A stretch of 64,000 nucleotides of DNA from an uncultured Phascolarctobacterium sp. (GTDB lineage Bacteria > Bacillota > Negativicutes > Acidaminococcales > Acidaminococcaceae). The stretch lies in the NCBI GenBank assembly GCA_900552005.1, contig URXU01000003.1, forward strand, positions 65,602-129,601, in the 5' to 3' direction. Positions 16,727 through 25,721 of this stretch are shown here, piece after piece (the stretch's first letter is position 1; the number at the start of each line of letters is the position of its first letter). The position numbers and the translations under genes are program-made. Under the pieces are notes generated by a model that saw nothing but the letters and a program-made list of their open reading frames with translations, did no database searches and had not been told where the DNA came from.

Positions 16727-18079
16727 ATGAATAAAATGCAGGCAATGGCCGCCAGGGATTTAAAACACATCTGGCATCCCTGTTCCCAAATGAAGGACTA
16801 TGAAGAATTGCCGCCAATTATTGTTGATCATGCTCAGGGAGCGTATTTATACGATTTGGAAGGCAAAAGTTATCTTGATATTATCAGCAGCTGGTGGTGC
16901 AACCTTCTGGGTCACTGCAACCCTGATATCAATGCGGCTATCAAAAAACAGCTGGATACGCTGGAGCATGTTATTTTCGTTAACTTCTCCCATGAACCGG
17001 CTATTAAACTTTGCGAAGAACTTAGTCAGCAGCTGCCCCAAGGCCTAACCAAATTCAATTTCTCCGATAATGGTTCCGCCTCTGTGGAAATTGCCCTGAA
17101 AATGGCCTTCCAGTACTGCTATCAGACAGGTCATCCTGAAAAACGCCGTTTCATGTGCTTAAGCGAAGGATATCATGGCGAAACCATCGGCGCGCTTTCC
17201 GTAGGCAGCATGGATTTATTTGCCAAAATTTACAAACCCATGATGATGGATAATATCCATGTTCAGGCTCCGGACTGCTACCGCTGCCCCTTCGGACAGG
17301 ACCGCGAGCATTGTCAATGCGAATGCTTTAAATATGCCGAAGAAACTTTTGCCCGGCACGCTGCGGAAACTGCGGCGATTATTGTAGAGCCCCTGCTCCA
17401 GGGATGCGCCGGCATGCGTATTTATCCGCCGCTTTACCTGCAAAAACTCCGTAAATTATGTGACGCCTATAATGTCCTGCTGATTGCCGATGAAATTGCC
17501 ACAGGCTTTGGCCGTACCGGTAAGATGTTTGCCTGTCAGCATGCAGAAATTACTCCCGATATTATGTGCATCAGCAAGGCTCTGACCGGCGGTTATATGC
17601 CCATGGCCATTACGGTAACTACGGAAAAAGTCTTTAACGCCTTCTATGATGATTACAGCAAGGGCAAAGCCTTTATGCACAGCCACACCTACAGCGGCAA
17701 TCCTTTAGGCTGCGCAGCAGCGCTTGCCGTACAAAAAGTTATGCGTGAGCAGCATATTCTGCAGCAGGCTCAGACAAAAGCCGTTTATTTTCATGAAGCT
17801 CTGCAAGCTGAATTTGGACAGCATAAAAATATCGGCGAGATTCGTCACATCGGCCTGATTAACGCTATGGAACTGGTAACTGATAAAAAGGCCAAAACCG
17901 GTTTTGACAGCAGTAAGCGCATAGGCTACGAAATTTATAAAAGAGCCCTGACTCACGGATTGCTGCTGAGACCTTTGGGGAATGTACTTTATTTTAATCC
18001 GCCTTTAAATATTGCCAAAGAAGATCTGGATAAAGCCATTTTGCTCTGCAAACAATCCATGAATGAAATTCTCGGATAA
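16727..18079 (+). CDS. bioA: Adenosylmethionine--8-amino-7-oxononanoate aminotransferase
   Basis: A PLP aminotransferase that converts 8-amino-7-oxononanoate to 7,8-diaminopelargonate with SAM as amino donor. HIWHPCSQM near the N-terminus and SSWWCNLLGH are BioA signatures; DEIATGFGRTG and the PLP lysine 284 (CISKALTGG) complete the site. 450 residues. It has an extra cysteine-rich loop (CYRCPFGQDREHCQCECF), seen in some Firmicute BioA proteins. It ends the operon; bioB is not in this window. Confidence 0.95.
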   Translation: MNKMQAMAARDLKHIWHPCSQMKDYEELPPIIVDHAQGAYLYDLEGKSYLDIISSWWCNLLGHCNPDINAAIKKQLDTLEHVIFVNFSHEPAIKLCEELSQQLPQGLTKFNFSDNGSASVEIALKMAFQYCYQTGHPEKRRFMCLSEGYHGETIGALSVGSMDLFAKIYKPMMMDNIHVQAPDCYRCPFGQDREHCQCECFKYAEETFARHAAETAAIIVEPLLQGCAGMRIYPPLYLQKLRKLCDAYNVLLIADEIATGFGRTGKMFACQHAEITPDIMCISKALTGGYMPMAITVTTEKVFNAFYDDYSKGKAFMHSHTYSGNPLGCAAALAVQKVMREQHILQQAQTKAVYFHEALQAEFGQHKNIGEIRHIGLINAMELVTDKKAKTGFDSSKRIGYEIYKRALTHGLLLRPLGNVLYFNPPLNIAKEDLDKAILLCKQSMNEILG

Positions 18080-18085
18080 AATAAA

Positions 18086-18114
18086 AAAACTGACAGTTTT
18101 CTGTCAGTTTTTTT
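18086..18114. terminator. Bidirectional terminator between bioA and hxlR
   Basis: ACTGACAG-TTTT-CTGTCAGT (18089-18108) flanked by A7 and T8 tracts. The stop of the convergent HxlR gene lies inside the second arm. Confidence 0.83.
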
Positions 18115-18493
18115 TATTTTCTTCTCCATGACACGTAAAACAGGTTATGGTCATGCTGCATTCCGGACTTATTCCCTGCTGCTTGAGCTGTTCACTGCCC
18201 CAACTGTACATAGCCTGCAAAATAGGAAATAAGCTGTCGCCTTTAGCTGTCAGTGAATATTCTACTTTAGGCGGCACCACCGCATATACCCTGCGCGCCA
18301 CCAGCTCATCCTGCTCCAGCTCCCGCAGCTGCTGAGTCAGCATTTTGGGTGTGGCCTCAGGCACCAGACGCCGCAGTTGACTAAAGCGCAGTACTTTGCC
18401 CGATAGATGCCACAGCAGCAGCGCCTTATATTTGCCTCCGATCAGCTGCAGCGTTGCTGCTACCGGGCAGTGAATATTAATTTTGGACTGCAT
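18104..18493 (-). CDS. HxlR-family winged-helix regulator
   Basis: 129 residues with the HxlR signature: CPVAATLQLIGGKYKALLLWHL, RFSQLRRLVPEATPKMLTQQLRELE and VEYSLTAKGDSL. Cys9 is the conserved N-terminal cysteine that senses quinones, aldehydes or oxidants in relatives such as YodB; further cysteines (CSMTITCFTCHG) form an unusual cysteine/histidine-rich tail. It is divergent from copA with a 22-bp palindrome between them, which points to autoregulation and possibly control of copper efflux. Confidence 0.88.
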   Translation of the reverse strand: MQSKINIHCPVAATLQLIGGKYKALLLWHLSGKVLRFSQLRRLVPEATPKMLTQQLRELEQDELVARRVYAVVPPKVEYSLTAKGDSLFPILQAMYSWGSEQLKQQGISPECSMTITCFTCHGEENKKN

Positions 18494-18518
18494 TTTTCAC
18501 CCTTCTTTTTACCCTTTG

Positions 18519-18540
18519 ATAGTATCTTTTTAGATACTAT
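18519..18540. promoter_or_regulatory. Palindromic operator between hxlR and copA
   Basis: ATAGTATC-N6-GATACTAT, a perfect 22-bp inverted repeat 26 bases upstream of hxlR. HxlR regulators bind such AT-rich palindromes, so this is the best candidate site for the adjacent regulator. Confidence 0.62.
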
Positions 18541-18559
18541 ATTACTAAATAGTGCATTC

Positions 18560-18589
18560 TTGCTATAAAAATACTTAATTTTATATAAT
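18560..18589 (+). promoter_or_regulatory. copA promoter
   Basis: TTGCTA (18560-18565), 18-base spacer, TATAAT (18584-18589), about 47 bases before the copA ATG and 20 bases downstream of the palindrome. Confidence 0.58.
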
Positions 18590-18635
18590 GATAACAAAGA
18601 AAATTATAAGCGTCAATTATCGCAAGGAGACTATT

Positions 18636-20897
18636 ATGCGTCAGGAAATTTATGATATTACAGGTATGAGCTGCTCAGCCTGCTCTGCCAGAATAGAAAA
18701 AGTGGTCGGCCGCCTGCCAGGAGTTCAGGAGCTTAGTGTCAATCTGCTCAAAAACAATATGCGCATTACCTATGACGAAAAACAGCTTACTGCCGCAGAT
18801 ATTACAGAAAAAATAACAAAGCTTGGATTCGGAGCTTTTCTGCGCCAGCCGGACAGACAACAACCGCTGCCGCAAAACCAGTCTATGGACGAAGCGCAGG
18901 AACAGCGCAGGCAACTTGTATATTCACTGCTTTTTACGCTGCCGCTTTTTTACATTGCCATGGGGCATATGACTGGCTGGCCTCTGCCTTCTGTTCTTCT
19001 GGGAAGTGAAAACAGTCTGCTGCAGGCCTTAGTCCAGCTGCTGCTTACCATACCAGTTCTGTTTGTTAACCGCAGGTATTTTATTCACGGTCTGCAAAAC
19101 CTGTGGCACAAGGCACCTAATATGGATTCCTTAATTGCCTTAGGCGCATCAGCCTCTTTTATTTACAGTCTTTACATCCTGCTGCGCATGGCCTGGCTGC
19201 TGGGCCATAGTCAGCTTGCTGAGGCGACGCCTCTGGCTCATCACCTTTATTTTGAATCTGCCGCCATGATTCTTACTTTAATCACTTTAGGCAAAACTTT
19301 GGAAGCCGGAGCCAAGAAAAAAACTTCTGCCGCCATTGCCGGCCTAATGCAGCTCACGCCAAAAACTGCTCTGGTAGAACGCCATGGCATCCAGGGAGAG
19401 CTGCCATTATCTGAAATAGTCACGGACGATATTCTGATTGTTAAAACCGGCGCTGCTGTTCCGGCAGACGGCATTATTATCGAAGGGCAAGGCTCACTGG
19501 ATGAGGCAGCCATAACCGGCGAAAGTCTGCCTGTAGATAAAACTGTTAATGATTATGTTACCGGCGGTACTATTAATAAGACCGGGTATTTTAAAATGCG
19601 GGTTACCGCCATTGGGGAAAATACCGCTCTGTCTCAGATTATCCGCCTGGTTGATGAAGCAACATCTTCTAAAGCTCCCATTGCCCGTCTGGCAGATAAA
19701 ATCAGCGGTATTTTTGTTCCCGCAGTAATCGCCATTGCTCTGCTCACTGCTGTCTGCTGGCTGCTGCAGGGAGCCGGCACGGAATTTGCATTAACAGCTG
19801 CTATCTCCGTATTGGTTATCTCCTGTCCCTGCGCCTTGGGACTTGCTACACCTACGGCCATTATGGTCGGTACCGGACGGGGCGCAACCAGCGGTATTCT
19901 GATTAAATCCGCGGCAGCTTTGGAAACAGCGCATAATATTGATACGGTTATTCTTGATAAAACGGGTACCATCACCAACGGAAAGCCTGCCGTTACCGAT
20001 CTGCTTGCTGAAAACTGCAGCCAAAGTGATTTATTGACTATTGCGGCGGCGCTGGAAAAATTATCACAGCATCCTTTGGGACTGCCCATTATTGATGCCG
20101 CTGATAAACAGCAATTACCGCTGCCCGAAGCCACGGATTATCAGCTCTGGCCCGGTCAGGGCATTACAGCCATCATTGCAGGCGAGGAATGCTGCGGCGG
20201 TAACCAAAAATTACTTACCAGCCACGGCATCAGCCTCAGCGCAGAATTATCTGCCAAAGCCGGCGAGCTGGCCCGTCAAGGCAAAACCCCGCTGTTTTTT
20301 ACCCGGGGAGCTACGCTGCTCGGGCTTATTGCCGTAGCCGATACTATTAAACCCACCAGTGCAGCGGCCATTCAGCAGCTGCAACAGCAAAAGCTGGAGG
20401 TTATCATGGTTACCGGCGACAATGAAGAAACTGCCGCCGCCATCGGCCGGCAAGCAGGTATCAAAAAAATTGTTGCCGGAGTTCTTCCTGCTGATAAAGA
20501 AGCATTAGTACGCAACCTGCAAATACAGGGCCGCAAAGTGGCCATGGTTGGTGACGGCATTAACGATGCCCCTGCCCTGACTCGCGCTGACGTGGGCATC
20601 GCTATCGGTGCGGGCACTGATATTGCTCTGGAAGCCGCAGATATCGTACTGATGAAAAACGATCTCTCCGATGTACCCCGAGCCATCGCTCTCAGCAGAG
20701 CCGTGATAAAAAATATTCGTGAAAATCTGTTCTGGGCGTTTTTCTACAATATCATCGGTATTCCCATAGCCGCCGGTCTGTTATATCATAGCTTCGGACT
20801 GCTGCTGAATCCCATGCTGGCAGCAGCAGCCATGAGCTGCAGTTCCGTTTCCGTAGTCAGCAATGCTCTGCGGCTGCGTAACTTTAAATTTCATTAA
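18636..20897 (+). CDS. copA: Copper-translocating P1B-type ATPase
   Basis: Exports Cu(I) across the inner membrane. From the ATG at 18636 (AAGGAG upstream) the protein has 753 residues: one N-terminal heavy-metal domain with GMSCSAC (Cys13, Cys16), eight predicted membrane helices, the CPC metal motif at 397-399 (SCPCALG), phosphorylated Asp441 in DKTGT, the HPL motif, TGDN and GDGINDAPAL. The open frame extends 16 codons further upstream but without a ribosome site. copZ follows 18 bases later. Confidence 0.96.
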   Translation: MRQEIYDITGMSCSACSARIEKVVGRLPGVQELSVNLLKNNMRITYDEKQLTAADITEKITKLGFGAFLRQPDRQQPLPQNQSMDEAQEQRRQLVYSLLFTLPLFYIAMGHMTGWPLPSVLLGSENSLLQALVQLLLTIPVLFVNRRYFIHGLQNLWHKAPNMDSLIALGASASFIYSLYILLRMAWLLGHSQLAEATPLAHHLYFESAAMILTLITLGKTLEAGAKKKTSAAIAGLMQLTPKTALVERHGIQGELPLSEIVTDDILIVKTGAAVPADGIIIEGQGSLDEAAITGESLPVDKTVNDYVTGGTINKTGYFKMRVTAIGENTALSQIIRLVDEATSSKAPIARLADKISGIFVPAVIAIALLTAVCWLLQGAGTEFALTAAISVLVISCPCALGLATPTAIMVGTGRGATSGILIKSAAALETAHNIDTVILDKTGTITNGKPAVTDLLAENCSQSDLLTIAAALEKLSQHPLGLPIIDAADKQQLPLPEATDYQLWPGQGITAIIAGEECCGGNQKLLTSHGISLSAELSAKAGELARQGKTPLFFTRGATLLGLIAVADTIKPTSAAAIQQLQQQKLEVIMVTGDNEETAAAIGRQAGIKKIVAGVLPADKEALVRNLQIQGRKVAMVGDGINDAPALTRADVGIAIGAGTDIALEAADIVLMKNDLSDVPRAIALSRAVIKNIRENLFWAFFYNIIGIPIAAGLLYHSFGLLLNPMLAAAAMSCSSVSVVSNALRLRNFKFH

Positions 20898-20915
20898 TAG
20901 AAAAGAGGTTTTAAA

Positions 20916-21122
20916 ATGCGTAAAATTATTTCTATTGACGGCATGCACTGTGAGCATTGTTCTGCAGCTGTAGCCGAAGCACTGCAGGCTTTGCCAGGTG
21001 TTCAAAACGTACAGGTTAGCTTGCCCGACAAGCAGGCTGTATTAGAAGCCGGCAGCAATAGTGATGAATCCTTGCGTAACGCCATTGAGGATATTGGCTT
21101 TGATGTCATCAGTATCAGCTAA
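20916..21122 (+). CDS. copZ: Copper chaperone CopZ
   Basis: A 68-residue heavy-metal-associated domain protein that carries Cu(I) to CopA. The metal motif is GMHCEHC near residue 10, followed by the standard beta-alpha-beta pattern (ALPGVQNVQVSLPDKQAVLE). It shares the copA transcript and ends just before a terminator. Confidence 0.94.
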   Translation: MRKIISIDGMHCEHCSAAVAEALQALPGVQNVQVSLPDKQAVLEAGSNSDESLRNAIEDIGFDVISIS

Positions 21123-21130
21123 GACGCTAA

Positions 21131-21168
21131 AAAAGCGGTTCCGTCAGAAATAACGGAACCGCTTTTTT
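21131..21168. terminator. Bidirectional terminator after copZ
   Basis: AGCGGTTCCGT-N8-ACGGAACCGCT with A and T tracts on either side, between copZ and the convergent MATE gene. Confidence 0.88.
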
Positions 21169-21181
21169 ATTACAATACTGC

Positions 21182-22531
21182 TTATTGCTCAGTCAGCTGG
21201 CAGTCACGTTCCAATACTTTTACAAAATATAAATAACTGCCGAACAAAAAGACGGAACTGCTGATCCAGGCAATGGGCTCAGCCAGGCAGATACCTATAT
21301 AGCCCAGCATATCGCCCAAATAAACAGCAGTTAAAGTACGCATGACAAGTTCAATAACACCTGAGCACATGGGAATCATGGAAACGCCCATTCCCTGTAC
21401 CGCATTGCGGAAAATAAAAATCTGGCTCAGGAAAAAATAACAAGGCACTGTATAGAGAATATACAATCTTGCTGCCTCTAATACCTCTGCCTGCGGATTA
21501 TCCAAAAAGATACCTATTACCTCACGTCCGAAAGCAAAGAGAAGCACGGCCGCTACCAGACTAAAGCCAAGGGCAATCATTGAGCACTTTTTAACAGCTT
21601 CCCTGATTCTGTCAAAACGGCGGGCGCCAAAATTCTGCGCGGTAAAAACAGCCATAGCAATACCAAAGGAAATCATAGGCTGCAGGGCCAGCTGTTCCAC
21701 GCGGATAGCCGTTGTAAAACCGGCAATCGTATCTGCACCAAATTTATTGCAGACCGCCTGCAAAAAAATAATGCCCATCCCTAATACGGAAAACTGTACA
21801 GCCATGGGCAGACCCATACGCAGATGCTGCCAGATTTCTGTAAACGTCAGACAAAAGTCGCGGCGCCCAATATGCAGCTGCGGAAACTTTCTGTAAATAT
21901 ACAGCACGCACAGTACGGCTGATATTGCCTGGGCAATAACCAGCGCAACCGCACTGCCCGGTACGCCCCAGCCAAACCACAAAATAAAAACCAGAGCCAG
22001 CACAATATTAATCAAAGAAGATATTATAAGAAAATAAAGGGGTGTTTTGCTGTCGCCCAAAGAGCGCATAACGCCGGAAAGCAGATTATACGCCATCATA
22101 GCCGCAATGCCGTCCGTAATAATCATTGAATAGCTGCGGGCATCGGGAACCAGTTCCGGCGGAATATTCATCAATAACAATAGCGGCTCAATAACTAAAT
22201 GCATGAGCAGCATAATCAGTATTACAAATACGCTGCTCAAAAAAATACTGGTAGCAATACTGCGCCGCATGCCCTGCATATCCCTCGCGCCATAACGCTG
22301 TCCGGTTACTACGGTAAAGCCATTGCTCAGACCAATGGTAAGAACCACCTGCAGCATAAACAGCGGCGCAATGGCACCTACGGCAGCCAGAGCATTGACA
22401 CCAATTGTTCTTCCGACAATAATAATATCGGCAATATTATACAGCTGCTGAAAAATATTACCGATCAGCAGCGGTACCATAAAAGGCAGGATTAACTTTA
22501 ACGGTTTTCCCTGCGTCATATTAGTCAACAT
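21182..22531 (-). CDS. MATE-family efflux transporter
   Basis: 449 residues with 12 predicted membrane segments. The ATG at 22531 has GAGGTG upstream, and the N-terminus LTNMTQGKPLKLILPFMVPLLIGNIFQQLYN is typical of MATE (NorM/DinF-related) proteins; ALAAVGAIAPLFMLQ and the second half repeat confirm it. The family exports drugs or metabolites by sodium or proton antiport; substrate unknown. It appears to be a single-gene unit. Confidence 0.92.
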   Translation of the reverse strand: MLTNMTQGKPLKLILPFMVPLLIGNIFQQLYNIADIIIVGRTIGVNALAAVGAIAPLFMLQVVLTIGLSNGFTVVTGQRYGARDMQGMRRSIATSIFLSSVFVILIMLLMHLVIEPLLLLMNIPPELVPDARSYSMIITDGIAAMMAYNLLSGVMRSLGDSKTPLYFLIISSLINIVLALVFILWFGWGVPGSAVALVIAQAISAVLCVLYIYRKFPQLHIGRRDFCLTFTEIWQHLRMGLPMAVQFSVLGMGIIFLQAVCNKFGADTIAGFTTAIRVEQLALQPMISFGIAMAVFTAQNFGARRFDRIREAVKKCSMIALGFSLVAAVLLFAFGREVIGIFLDNPQAEVLEAARLYILYTVPCYFFLSQIFIFRNAVQGMGVSMIPMCSGVIELVMRTLTAVYLGDMLGYIGICLAEPIAWISSSVFLFGSYLYFVKVLERDCQLTEQ

Positions 22532-22610
22532 AAAAATCACCTCATATAAACAGGCTGACTGATTAGTCATTATTATAACATAAGAATAATTTTTCTTCAC
22601 GTGCCTTTAC

Positions 22611-22646
22611 AAAAAAAGATGTACACGGAAAGCTCCATGTACATCT
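22611..22646 (-). terminator. Terminator after the FAH-family gene
   Basis: On the minus strand GATGTACA-N12-TGTACATC followed by a T7 tract, ten bases past the stop of the FAH-family gene. Confidence 0.78.
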
Positions 22647-22655
22647 TTTATCCGG

Positions 22656-23423
22656 TTATTTTTCTTTGATAACTCTGTTGGTAATACGTCCGATACCTTC
22701 AATTTCTACAGCTACTTCATCGCCTTCATTCATGGTACCAAAACCCATCGGCGTGCCTGTAAGCACCAAATCACCGGCATCCAGCGTCATATTCTGAGAA
22801 ATATAGCTTAAAATCTCAAATGGACCGTAAACCATATCACTGGTGCGTCCGTGCTGCTTAAGCTCACCATTTACCCATAATTTGATTTCCAGATCACTGG
22901 GATTCAAATCAGTTTCCAGCCAGGGTCCTAACGGACAGAAAGTATCAAAGGATTTACAACGCAGCCATTGTTCTTCTTTTCTTTGAATGTCGCTGGCCGT
23001 AATATCATTAGCGCAGGTATAACCAAGAATATATCTTGGTACATCTTCCGTCTTGACATTTTTCATTCTTTTTTTAATAACAATGCCTAATTCCGCGCCA
23101 TAAGCCAGCTCCTGTACCTGCTTAGGCCAAATAATATCCGCATCAGTGCCAATCACGGTGTGAGCGGCCTTGGCAAAAAGTGCCGGTTCCTGCGGTACGC
23201 TGACCCCGCATTCATCAGCATGAGCTTTATAGTTAAAGCTGACACAGATAATCTGCTTAGGTACGCAGGGGGCTAAAAGCTGAACATCCTGCAGATTAAA
23301 TACTTCGTCAGTAATTCTCCAGTAAGTATCCAGACTGCCGTAAACGCAGCGTACAATTTTGCCGTCAATAAAACCAATCCGCTTAGTGCCTGTTTTTTTA
23401 TCTTTAAATCTAACACATCTCAT
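22656..23423 (-). CDS. Fumarylacetoacetate hydrolase (FAH) family protein
   Basis: A 255-residue metal-dependent protein. Family motifs: VSFNYKAHADECG, PALFAKAAHTVIG, ELGIVIKK (metal-binding Glu), GYTCANDITASDIQ, LVLTGTPMGFG and the C-terminal GDEVAVEIEGIGRITN. FAH-family enzymes include fumarylpyruvate hydrolases, oxaloacetate tautomerases/decarboxylases and dienedioate isomerases, and the sequence does not decide among them. The start directly follows the PHP gene stop, so both are in one operon. Confidence 0.88.
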   Translation of the reverse strand: MRCVRFKDKKTGTKRIGFIDGKIVRCVYGSLDTYWRITDEVFNLQDVQLLAPCVPKQIICVSFNYKAHADECGVSVPQEPALFAKAAHTVIGTDADIIWPKQVQELAYGAELGIVIKKRMKNVKTEDVPRYILGYTCANDITASDIQRKEEQWLRCKSFDTFCPLGPWLETDLNPSDLEIKLWVNGELKQHGRTSDMVYGPFEILSYISQNMTLDAGDLVLTGTPMGFGTMNEGDEVAVEIEGIGRITNRVIKEK

Positions 23424-24203
23424 TTAAGCTTCCCCCATTAAATACATTTTTCTTTCGCGAAAATAAACGGGCTGCAAATCAGCCTGCATTGCCAGCTCCA
23501 ATGCTTTATCCAGTCTGCGCCCCACATGCTCCTGATAGTGAGCGTCGCTGCCCACAGTACAGAAACGACCGCCTAACTGACGATAACGCCGGTAAATCTC
23601 CAGCAGCGCCTGAAAAGAACGGCCATCATCCAGACGGCGGGTATTAATCTCCATGGGCTTTTGCTTGGCAATCAATGTCAGCAGCAGCTTATCGAATAAA
23701 GCCTGTTCCTGCTCCATATTAAATTCCTTATCTTCATAAGGCCAGTACCGGCAGATATAATCAATATGAGCAAAGGCGTCAAAATTATCATGATTTTCTA
23801 CGCAGCAGATTGCATCTGCCAAAAAATCTCTGGTTGCCTGCTGCTTCGTACGCCCCTGATAAAAATCCTTTTCATAAATATCCTGGCGCTGCACGCAGTG
23901 AATTGACCCTAAAACAAAATCAAATGGATGCCCGGCGGCTACCAGTTCATCCTTGGCAGCTGTATGATTCTGCATGCCAATTTCAATTCCTATCAGAATT
24001 TTATCACTGCATAAAGGTTTAACTTGGGCAAAATATTCATCTATATCAAAAATAAAAGCTTCAGGATTGGTAGGATAATCAAAATCCCAGTGCTCTGTAA
24101 AAACAACACCAATATTCTGCTGCCGGGCGGCCTCTATGGCATCATGAAAATCCATATGGCTGTCGCAGGAATAATTGCAGTGCATATGTGTATCAAATAT
24201 CAT
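23424..24203 (-). CDS. PHP-domain phosphatase (HisJ-type family)
   Basis: 259 residues. The PHP metal site is visible: DTHMHC (His6, His8), TEHWDFDYP, IGIEIGM, LGSIHCV and the C-terminal GSDAHYQEH. The family includes histidinol-phosphatases of the HisJ type; no other histidine genes are nearby, so the substrate may differ. A Shine-Dalgarno (AAGGAA) precedes the ATG. Upstream 24204-24392 holds the ychF terminator and a second hairpin (24314-24339). Confidence 0.82.
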   Translation of the reverse strand: MIFDTHMHCNYSCDSHMDFHDAIEAARQQNIGVVFTEHWDFDYPTNPEAFIFDIDEYFAQVKPLCSDKILIGIEIGMQNHTAAKDELVAAGHPFDFVLGSIHCVQRQDIYEKDFYQGRTKQQATRDFLADAICCVENHDNFDAFAHIDYICRYWPYEDKEFNMEQEQALFDKLLLTLIAKQKPMEINTRRLDDGRSFQALLEIYRRYRQLGGRFCTVGSDAHYQEHVGRRLDKALELAMQADLQPVYFRERKMYLMGEA

Positions 24204-24344
24204 ATTTATTCCTTCTTTCCACGATTTTTATTTTACCAAATCGTACAGAAAAAGAAAATAACCAACCTGCATAGCAGCAGATATTTTAAAATAATTTTAC
24301 CAGACTGAAAATCTTGCTGCCTAAAGAATATGGCAGCAAAGATA

Positions 24345-24374
24345 AAAAGCAGTCCCAGTAATTTCTGAGACTGC
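24345..24374 (-). terminator. Terminator after ychF
   Basis: On the minus strand a stem with arms GCAGTC and GACTGC plus an inner CAG/CTG pairing, followed by TTTTTATC, 19 bases past the ychF stop. Confidence 0.7.
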
Positions 24375-24392
24375 CAGATACCCTATTAAAAA

Positions 24393-25499
24393 CTATACAT
24401 TAAAGCGGAATTCAACTACATCGCCGTCCTGCATAACATAGTCTTTGCCTTCCAGACGTACCAGACCTTTTTCACGGGCCGCAGCCTTGCTGCCGCAAGC
24501 CACCAGATCGTTATAGGAAACAATTTCCGCTCTGATAAAGCCGCGTTCAAAGTCGGTATGAATTTTACCGGCAGCCTGCGGTGCTTTAGTTCCGCAGGTA
24601 ATGGTCCAAGCACGGGATTCCATTTCACCAGCAGTTAAATAAGTCATCAAACCCAGCAGTTTAAAGCCTGCTTTAATCAGACGATCCAGACCGGCCTCTT
24701 CCAAACCTGCCATTGCCAAAAATTCTTTGGCTTCATCGTCAGGTAATTCAGCAATCTCACTTTCCATTTTAGCGGAAATAACAATAACTTCAGCACCTTC
24801 TTCAGCCGCATATTTCTGCACGGCTTGTACATGTATATTACCTGAAGCATCACCGGCTTCTTCCTCTGCCACATTAGTAACATACAGAACTGGTTTCATT
24901 GTCAATAAATGCAGATCTTTCAAAAATTCCTGTTCGTCTTCCGTTAAGCCCAAACGGCGTGCCGGAACAGCTTCTCCCAGTCCTGCCAAGACTTTTTCCA
25001 GGGCAGCTTTTTCCAGCGGCACCTTCTTATCACCGGTCTTGAGCAGTTTAACAATGCGTTCCATACGTTTTTCCAAGGTTTCCATATCCGCCAGGCATAA
25101 TTCAGTATTGATAATTTCAATATCGCGCAGCGGATCAATACTGCCTTCAACATGGGTAATATTGCCGTCTTCAAAACAACGTACTACCTGGGCAATAGCA
25201 TCAACTTCCCGAATATGCGCTAAGAATTTATTGCCTAAACCTTCGCCTTTAGACGCACCTTTTACCAAGCCGGCAATGTCTACAAAACGCATGGCTGCCG
25301 GAACAATTTTCTTGGAATGAAACATATCGCTTAAAACCTGCAGTCTTTCATCAGGCACATCCACAACACCTACATTAGGCTCAATAGTGCAGAAAGGATA
25401 ATTGGCAGCTTCCGCACCTGCTTTGGTAATGGCATTGAACAATGTACTTTTGCCTACGTTAGGCAAACCTACAATACCTACTTCTAAATTAGTACTCAC
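24393..25499 (-). CDS. ychF: Redox-regulated ATPase YchF
   Basis: An Obg-family P-loop ATPase of 368 residues that binds ribosomes. GLPNVGKSTLFNAIT is Walker A, NYPFCTIEPN is switch I and DIAGLVKGASKGEGLGN is switch II; the C-terminal TGS/TGT-like domain ends in MQDGDVVEFRFNV. The start is a GTG with AAGGAG eight bases upstream. It seems to be monocistronic. Confidence 0.96.
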   Translation of the reverse strand: MSTNLEVGIVGLPNVGKSTLFNAITKAGAEAANYPFCTIEPNVGVVDVPDERLQVLSDMFHSKKIVPAAMRFVDIAGLVKGASKGEGLGNKFLAHIREVDAIAQVVRCFEDGNITHVEGSIDPLRDIEIINTELCLADMETLEKRMERIVKLLKTGDKKVPLEKAALEKVLAGLGEAVPARRLGLTEDEQEFLKDLHLLTMKPVLYVTNVAEEEAGDASGNIHVQAVQKYAAEEGAEVIVISAKMESEIAELPDDEAKEFLAMAGLEEAGLDRLIKAGFKLLGLMTYLTAGEMESRAWTITCGTKAPQAAGKIHTDFERGFIRAEIVSYNDLVACGSKAAAREKGLVRLEGKDYVMQDGDVVEFRFNV

Positions 25500-25604
25500 T
25501 CTGATCGCTCCTTATATCAAACATTGATAAATATGACTTAAAAGAATATTTATGCTCTATAGTATTGTACAATAACTGCAGTTTTTATGCAATTATCTTG
25601 CCGT

Positions 25605-25618
25605 ATTACCCGGGAAAT
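25605..25618. promoter_or_regulatory. Candidate Noc-binding site (NBS)
   Basis: ATTACCCGGGAAAT differs at one position from the Bacillus Noc site ATTTCCCGGGAAAT. It lies between ychF and the ECF gene, outside coding sequence. A Noc-like protein is encoded at 38615-39493. Only one near match was noticed by eye. Confidence 0.4.
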
Positions 25619-25656
25619 ATGACTTTCATCTCCGCTTTTCCCGTTTTTCTTTCCAT

Positions 25657-25685
25657 TTGACAAGTCTTGACTGCCGCACTACAAT
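25657..25685 (+). promoter_or_regulatory. Promoter of the ECF S-component gene
   Basis: TTGACA (25657-25662), 17-base spacer, TACAAT (25680-25685), 36 bases upstream of the ATG. I saw no FMN-riboswitch signature in the leader. Confidence 0.68.
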
Positions 25686-25721
25686 AAAAACTGCCTGTGA
25701 AATCTTAGGGAGAAAAAATCT

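Noticed and set aside
24314..24339. Hairpin TTGCTGCC...GGCAGCAA upstream of the PHP gene
   Set aside because: It is downstream of the ychF terminator and has no T-tract; it may be leader structure but carries no recognised function.
25500..25721. An FMN riboswitch ahead of the RibU-like gene
   Set aside because: No conserved AGGGCAGGGTG-like box or matching stem was visible, so no riboswitch is claimed.
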